From: Cognatishimia sp. 1_MG-2023
Lineage (GTDB): Bacteria; Pseudomonadota; Alphaproteobacteria; Rhodobacterales; Rhodobacteraceae
Length of the DNA stretch: 64,000 bases
Direction of reading: 5' to 3'
Assembly (NCBI RefSeq): GCF_030548175.1
Contig: NZ_JAUORX010000004.1
Coordinates: 186,001 to 250,000 of the forward strand
Numbering within the stretch: the stretch's first letter is position 1; every line of letters starts with the position of its first letter. This document shows positions 60,902 through 64,000 of the stretch, piece by piece. Below the pieces are notes generated by a model, which saw only the letters and a program-made list of their open reading frames with translations, did not search any database and was not told the DNA's origin. Both the position numbers and the translations under genes were made by a program.

Positions 60902-62131
60902 TTGGCAACTATCGATTCTGTTTCGCCGCTGGCACCTACCAGCTTTCCAGACCTGCCTGAGATTCAGGGCGTCGAATTCGCGGCCGTGGCTGCGGGGATA
61001 AAGTATGAGGGACGCAAAGATGTGACCCTGATCCGATTGGCGCCAGGAAGCACCGTAGCGGGGACGTTTACTAAGTCATCCACGCGATCTGCGAATGTGT
61101 TGGATTGCCAAGCGAAAGTTGGGATCGATTGCGATAAGGGCGCGGCCTTTATCATCAACTCGGGCAATTCGAATGCCTTTACGGGGCGAGCGGGTGAAAA
61201 CTCGGTCGCCGCGATCTGTGAGGCTGTTGCTGCGGAAACCGGGTTGTCAGCGGATCGGGTGTTTACTTCTTCGACAGGAGTGATTGGCGAACGGTTGCCA
61301 CATGACCGCATCACGTCAAAGGTCGCGGAGCTGTCGGCTGGCCTATCTGTGGATGGCATCGAAGACGCTGCGCAGGCAATTATGACGACTGACACCTTCG
61401 CCAAGGGCGCCTCAGCTGAGGTTGAGATTGGCGGCAAGTTGGTCAAAATCGCAGGGATTGCGAAAGGCTCAGGCATGATCGCGCCAGATATGGCGACGAT
61501 GCTGGTTTATATATTTACGGATGCAAAGGTGTCGCGGCCTGTACTGCAAGCGATGCTGTCAGAGCTAACGGATAAGACCTTTAACTGCATCACGGTAGAT
61601 AGTGACACTTCGACATCGGACACGCTGTTAATGGGGGCAACAGGCGCTTCTGGTGTTGATGTATCCGCGGGCGATGCGGCCTTTAGGGGCGCGCTGCATG
61701 GCGTGATGCAAGAACTGTCCCACCTTGTTGTGAAAGATGGTGAAGGCGCGACCAAATTCGTTGAAGTTTCTGTAACTGGTGCAGCAAATGACGCAGATGC
61801 GCGGACACATGCGTTGGCAATTGCGAACTCACCGTTGGTCAAAACAGCCATTGCGGGTGAAGATCCGAACTGGGGTCGCGTTGTTATGGCAATTGGCAAA
61901 TCGGGTGCAGCGGCTGATCGCGATTTACTGTCGATCAAATTTGGCGACATTCTCGTTGCTGAAAAGGGCTGGGTCTCTGCTAATTATAGCGAAGAAGCTG
62001 GCGCCAACTATATGAAGGCACAAGAGCTAACGATCAGTGTTGATCTGGGCTTGGGAAGCGGTGAAGCCACTGTTTGGACCTGTGATTTGACCCACGGCTA
62101 TATCTCTATCAACGCGGATTATCGCTCTTAA
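60902..62131 (+). CDS. argJ: Bifunctional ornithine acetyltransferase/N-acetylglutamate synthase ArgJ
   Basis: This is a 409-residue self-cleaving enzyme of arginine synthesis that transfers acetyl from N-acetylornithine to glutamate. The autoproteolysis site is A198-T199 in DMATML, giving alpha and beta chains, with the conserved KGSGMIAPD just before it and TSTSDTLL after. The start is TTG at 60902, one base after the parvulin stop, with GGAG six to seven bases upstream; the first ATG inside the frame would remove conserved residues. Confidence 0.96.
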   Translation: MATIDSVSPLAPTSFPDLPEIQGVEFAAVAAGIKYEGRKDVTLIRLAPGSTVAGTFTKSSTRSANVLDCQAKVGIDCDKGAAFIINSGNSNAFTGRAGENSVAAICEAVAAETGLSADRVFTSSTGVIGERLPHDRITSKVAELSAGLSVDGIEDAAQAIMTTDTFAKGASAEVEIGGKLVKIAGIAKGSGMIAPDMATMLVYIFTDAKVSRPVLQAMLSELTDKTFNCITVDSDTSTSDTLLMGATGASGVDVSAGDAAFRGALHGVMQELSHLVVKDGEGATKFVEVSVTGAANDADARTHALAIANSPLVKTAIAGEDPNWGRVVMAIGKSGAAADRDLLSIKFGDILVAEKGWVSANYSEEAGANYMKAQELTISVDLGLGSGEATVWTCDLTHGYISINADYRS

Positions 62132-62151
62132 TTTTGTCGGAGGCTTAGGCC

Positions 62152-62550
62152 ATGAAAACGGTGCTTGTGTCAGCGGTTGCGCTGATTGATCGCGATGGGC
62201 GGGTGCTGTTGGCACAGCGTCCTGAAGGCAAGTCGATGGCTGGTCTTTGGGAATTTCCCGGCGGAAAAATTGAGGATGGCGAAACACCTGAAGTCGCTTT
62301 GATTCGCGAACTTCAAGAAGAACTGGGCATTGATACGTGGGAGAGTTGTTTGGCCCCGCTGACCTTCGCGTCACACACGTATGAGACGTTTCATCTGTTG
62401 ATGCCTGTGTTCGCTTGCCGCAAGTGGTCCGGCACTCCGGTCGCGAACGAAGGGCAGACGCTTAAGTGGGTTTATCCAAAGGATTTTCGTGACTATCCCA
62501 TGCCGCCGGCGGATATTCCATTGATCCCAATTTTGCGGGACTGGCTGTAA
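62152..62550 (+). CDS. mutT: 8-oxo-dGTP diphosphatase MutT (NUDIX)
   Basis: This 132-residue NUDIX hydrolase has a full box (residues 37-59, GGKIEDGETPEVALIRELQEELG). ALIDRDGRVLLAQRPEGKSMAGLWEFPG at the N-terminus is characteristic of MutT proteins, which remove oxidised dGTP from the nucleotide pool. CGGAGG lies eight bases before ATG. It follows argJ by 20 bases and is probably cotranscribed. Confidence 0.93.
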   Translation: MKTVLVSAVALIDRDGRVLLAQRPEGKSMAGLWEFPGGKIEDGETPEVALIRELQEELGIDTWESCLAPLTFASHTYETFHLLMPVFACRKWSGTPVANEGQTLKWVYPKDFRDYPMPPADIPLIPILRDWL

Positions 62551-62702
62551 AACTTGCCTTTAATTGGCTCTTTAACGTCCAATTTACTCAATTTTGGTAG
62601 GCATTCTTCCGATTTGCGAATACTAAATAAAGAACAAGATGCCAGTCTGGGGCAAAACTCTTATACACATTCAACTTGTCAATCAGTCTGGGGGGATTGG
62701 AC

Positions 62703-62825
62703 ATGCTGAGAACTATTACGCTAGGAAGCTGCATTTCTGTGCAGGGTTTGTTTGTTAAAGCCCTGCCGAATGGGTTGATTCAGGTGCGTGTTGGGCAAAC
62801 TTTCTATCAAGGTAAGCCTGTCTAA
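62703..62825 (+). CDS. Conserved small protein (40 residues), function unknown
   Basis: A short reading frame with GGGGGATTGGAC directly before ATG encodes a compact protein beginning MLRTITLGSCISVQGLFVKA and ending in GQTFYQGKPV. The alternation of hydrophobic and charged residues suggests a small beta-barrel fold. I recall very similar short proteins in other Roseobacter genomes, but cannot check this here. It lies 150 bases after mutT, alone, before the terminator shared with infB. Confidence 0.65.
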   Translation: MLRTITLGSCISVQGLFVKALPNGLIQVRVGQTFYQGKPV

Positions 62826-62870
62826 ACCTGCGCTCTAAGCCGTTCCGCAAATCATAGTTTGTAAACGAAA

Positions 62871-62906
62871 AACGCCGCCTCATCTCTGAGGCGGCGTTTT
62901 CTATTT
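62871..62906. terminator. Bidirectional terminator between the small gene and infB
   Basis: A perfect twelve-pair stem (62871-62882 with 62887-62898 region, AACGCCGCCTCA/TGAGGCGGCGTT) has AAAA on its left and TTTT on its right, so it ends both the rightward small-gene transcript and leftward infB. Confidence 0.9.
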
Positions 62907-62922
62907 CAAGATCAAGACTGGA

Positions 62923-64000
62923 TTAGTCGAGAGTACGTGTGACTTCTTCGCGTTCGAAGATTTCGATCACATCGCCTGCGCGGATGTCTTCGTAGTTTTC
63001 GAAGGCCATACCACATTCTTGACCAGACTGAACTTCTGGCACTTCGTCTTTGAAGCGCTTCAGTGTCTTCAGTGTGCCCTCGTGGATAACCACGTTGTCG
63101 CGCAGCAAGCGAACGCCTGCGGAACGGCGCGCAACACCTTCGGTAACCAAGCAACCAGCAACTTTGCCGACGTTGGATACTTTGAACACGTCTTTGATAT
63201 TCGCGTACCCGATGAAGTTTTCTTTGATCTCGTTAGAGAGCAAGCCAGATGCCGCTGCTTTTACGTCATCCACAAGGTCATAAATGACCGAGTAGTAACG
63301 AATTTCTACGCCTTTTTGGTTCGCAGTGTTGCGAGCGGAGGCATTGGCACGAACGTTAAAGCCCATGACCGGCGCACCGGATGCTTCAGCAAGGCCGATG
63401 TCAGATTCAGTGATCGCACCAACACCGGAGTGTAGGACACGAACGCGAACTTCGTCGTTGCCGATTTTTTCCATCGCCTGAACGATCGCTTCGGCAGAAC
63501 CTTGAACGTCAGCTTTGACCAAGATCGGCAGCTCAGAGACGTCAACGTCGTCCTTAGCTTTCTGCATCAGCTGTTCCAGCGTTGTCGCTGCGCCAGCTGC
63601 TGCGCGCTTATCTTTCGCCGCTTGCTCACGGTATTCCGCAATCTCACGTGCCTGTGCTTCGGTGTCAGTAACGTTCAGAACGTCACCAGCTTCTGGAGTG
63701 CCGTTAAGACCCAGAACCTCTACCGGTACGGATGGGCCTGCTTCTTGAACACGATCGCCCTTGTCGTTGATCAGTGCACGGACTTTACCGTACTGCTCAC
63801 CCACAACAAAAATATCGCCTTGGCGAAGTGTCCCTTTTTGAACCAGAACGGTTGCAACAGGACCACGGCCAACATCAAGCTGCGCCTCGATCACGGCACC
63901 TTGGGCGGCGCGATCTGGGTTGGCTTTCAGTTCGAGAATCTCAGACTGCAGCGCAATCGCTTCGAGCAATTCGTCTAGGCCCTGACCGGTAACGGCAGAA
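62923..64000 (-). CDS. infB: Translation initiation factor IF-2 (C-terminal part, cut by window edge)
   Basis: The reading frame continues past 64000 without a start ([15 protein letters not shown] precedes the first methionine), so about 359 C-terminal codons are present. The end of the GTPase domain, the beta-barrel domain II ([31 protein letters not shown]), domain III ([18 protein letters not shown]) and the fMet-tRNA-binding C2 domain ([25 protein letters not shown]) are visible. IF-2 places initiator tRNA on the ribosome. The N-terminal half lies outside the window. Confidence 0.98.
   Translation of the reverse strand, partial: SAVTGQGLDELLEAIALQSEILELKANPDRAAQGAVIEAQLDVGRGPVATVLVQKGTLRQGDIFVVGEQYGKVRALINDKGDRVQEAGPSVPVEVLGLNGTPEAGDVLNVTDTEAQAREIAEYREQAAKDKRAAAGAATTLEQLMQKAKDDVDVSELPILVKADVQGSAEAIVQAMEKIGNDEVRVRVLHSGVGAITESDIGLAEASGAPVMGFNVRANASARNTANQKGVEIRYYSVIYDLVDDVKAAASGLLSNEIKENFIGYANIKDVFKVSNVGKVAGCLVTEGVARRSAGVRLLRDNVVIHEGTLKTLKRFKDEVPEVQSGQECGMAFENYEDIRAGDVIEIFEREEVTRTLD

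Noticed and set aside
1-64000. CRISPR arrays, insertion sequences, prophage or integrative elements
   Set aside because: No regularly spaced repeats, transposase, integrase or recombinase genes, or terminal inverted repeats were seen; the single tRNA has no repeated 3' fragment that I could find.

Overview
The window comes from a marine-type alphaproteobacterium of the Rhodobacterales (Roseobacter group). This rests on gene neighbourhoods and protein types, not on a database search: rnd-lptC-lptA-lptB followed by hpf and ptsN, secA back to back with a secreted parvulin and argJ, a dihydroxypropanesulfonate-type dehydrogenase set, a PhoX phosphatase, and many ABC transporters for sugars and peptides. 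The DNA is moderately GC-rich throughout. I see no phage genes, insertion sequences or CRISPR arrays.

Layout. 1-366: a tRNA-Lys with its terminator. 367-7289: a LacI-controlled catabolic block. A peptidase-M20 amidohydrolase and a LacI regulator run leftwards. An HpsN-type dehydrogenase, a short-chain dehydrogenase, a zinc alcohol dehydrogenase and an FMN 2-hydroxyacid dehydrogenase run rightwards. The two sides are separated by tandem palindromic operators and a strongly structured leader that ends in a terminator. 7297-13492: a peptide-type (Dpp/Opp) ABC transporter with a fused double ATPase, plus a glutathione S-transferase. 13798-20365: a glucose/mannose-type ABC sugar transporter divergent from an OmpR-type response regulator and its kinase, with phased direct repeats between them. 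20526-22409: a Tat-exported PhoX phosphatase.

22487-36486 is a complete galactoside regulon. An importer (binding protein, two permeases and a divergent ATPase) brings galactosides in. GH36 and GH42 galactosidases without visible signal peptides would split them in the cytoplasm. A dehydrogenase, an SMP-30-type lactonase, an IlvD/Edd dehydratase, a KDGal kinase and a KDPGal aldolase would then carry galactose through the oxidative De Ley-Doudoroff route. An IclR regulator sits beside the ATPase gene. The long leftward operon is tied together by 1-4 base overlaps.

36550-42392: a tandem NTF2-like protein with a divergent HxlR regulator, a DUF4202 protein, then RNase D, LptC, LptA, LptB, a long hibernation factor (with an FNR-like site upstream) and PtsN. 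42403-49648: surface-polysaccharide genes. These are a two-domain sulfotransferase, a GT14-type glycosyltransferase, two paralogous GT2-type glycosyltransferases, CysQ (which removes the PAP made by sulfotransferases) and an ABC-2 permease. Together they suggest a sulfated surface glycan.

49645-64000: housekeeping genes. These are an AlkB-like dioxygenase, dnaK-dnaJ behind an RpoH-type promoter, RadC, a phosphate-binding/OmpA fusion, a conserved secreted protein, secA, a parvulin, argJ, mutT, a 40-residue small protein and the 3' part of infB, cut by the window edge.

The most interesting unexplained signal is the 5' leader at about 2660-2968. It combines a long bulged outer stem, several hairpins, an intrinsic terminator 60 bases before the hpsN-like start codon, and a pairing that would exclude the terminator. 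It looks like a riboswitch or attenuator upstream of a sulfonate-catabolism operon.
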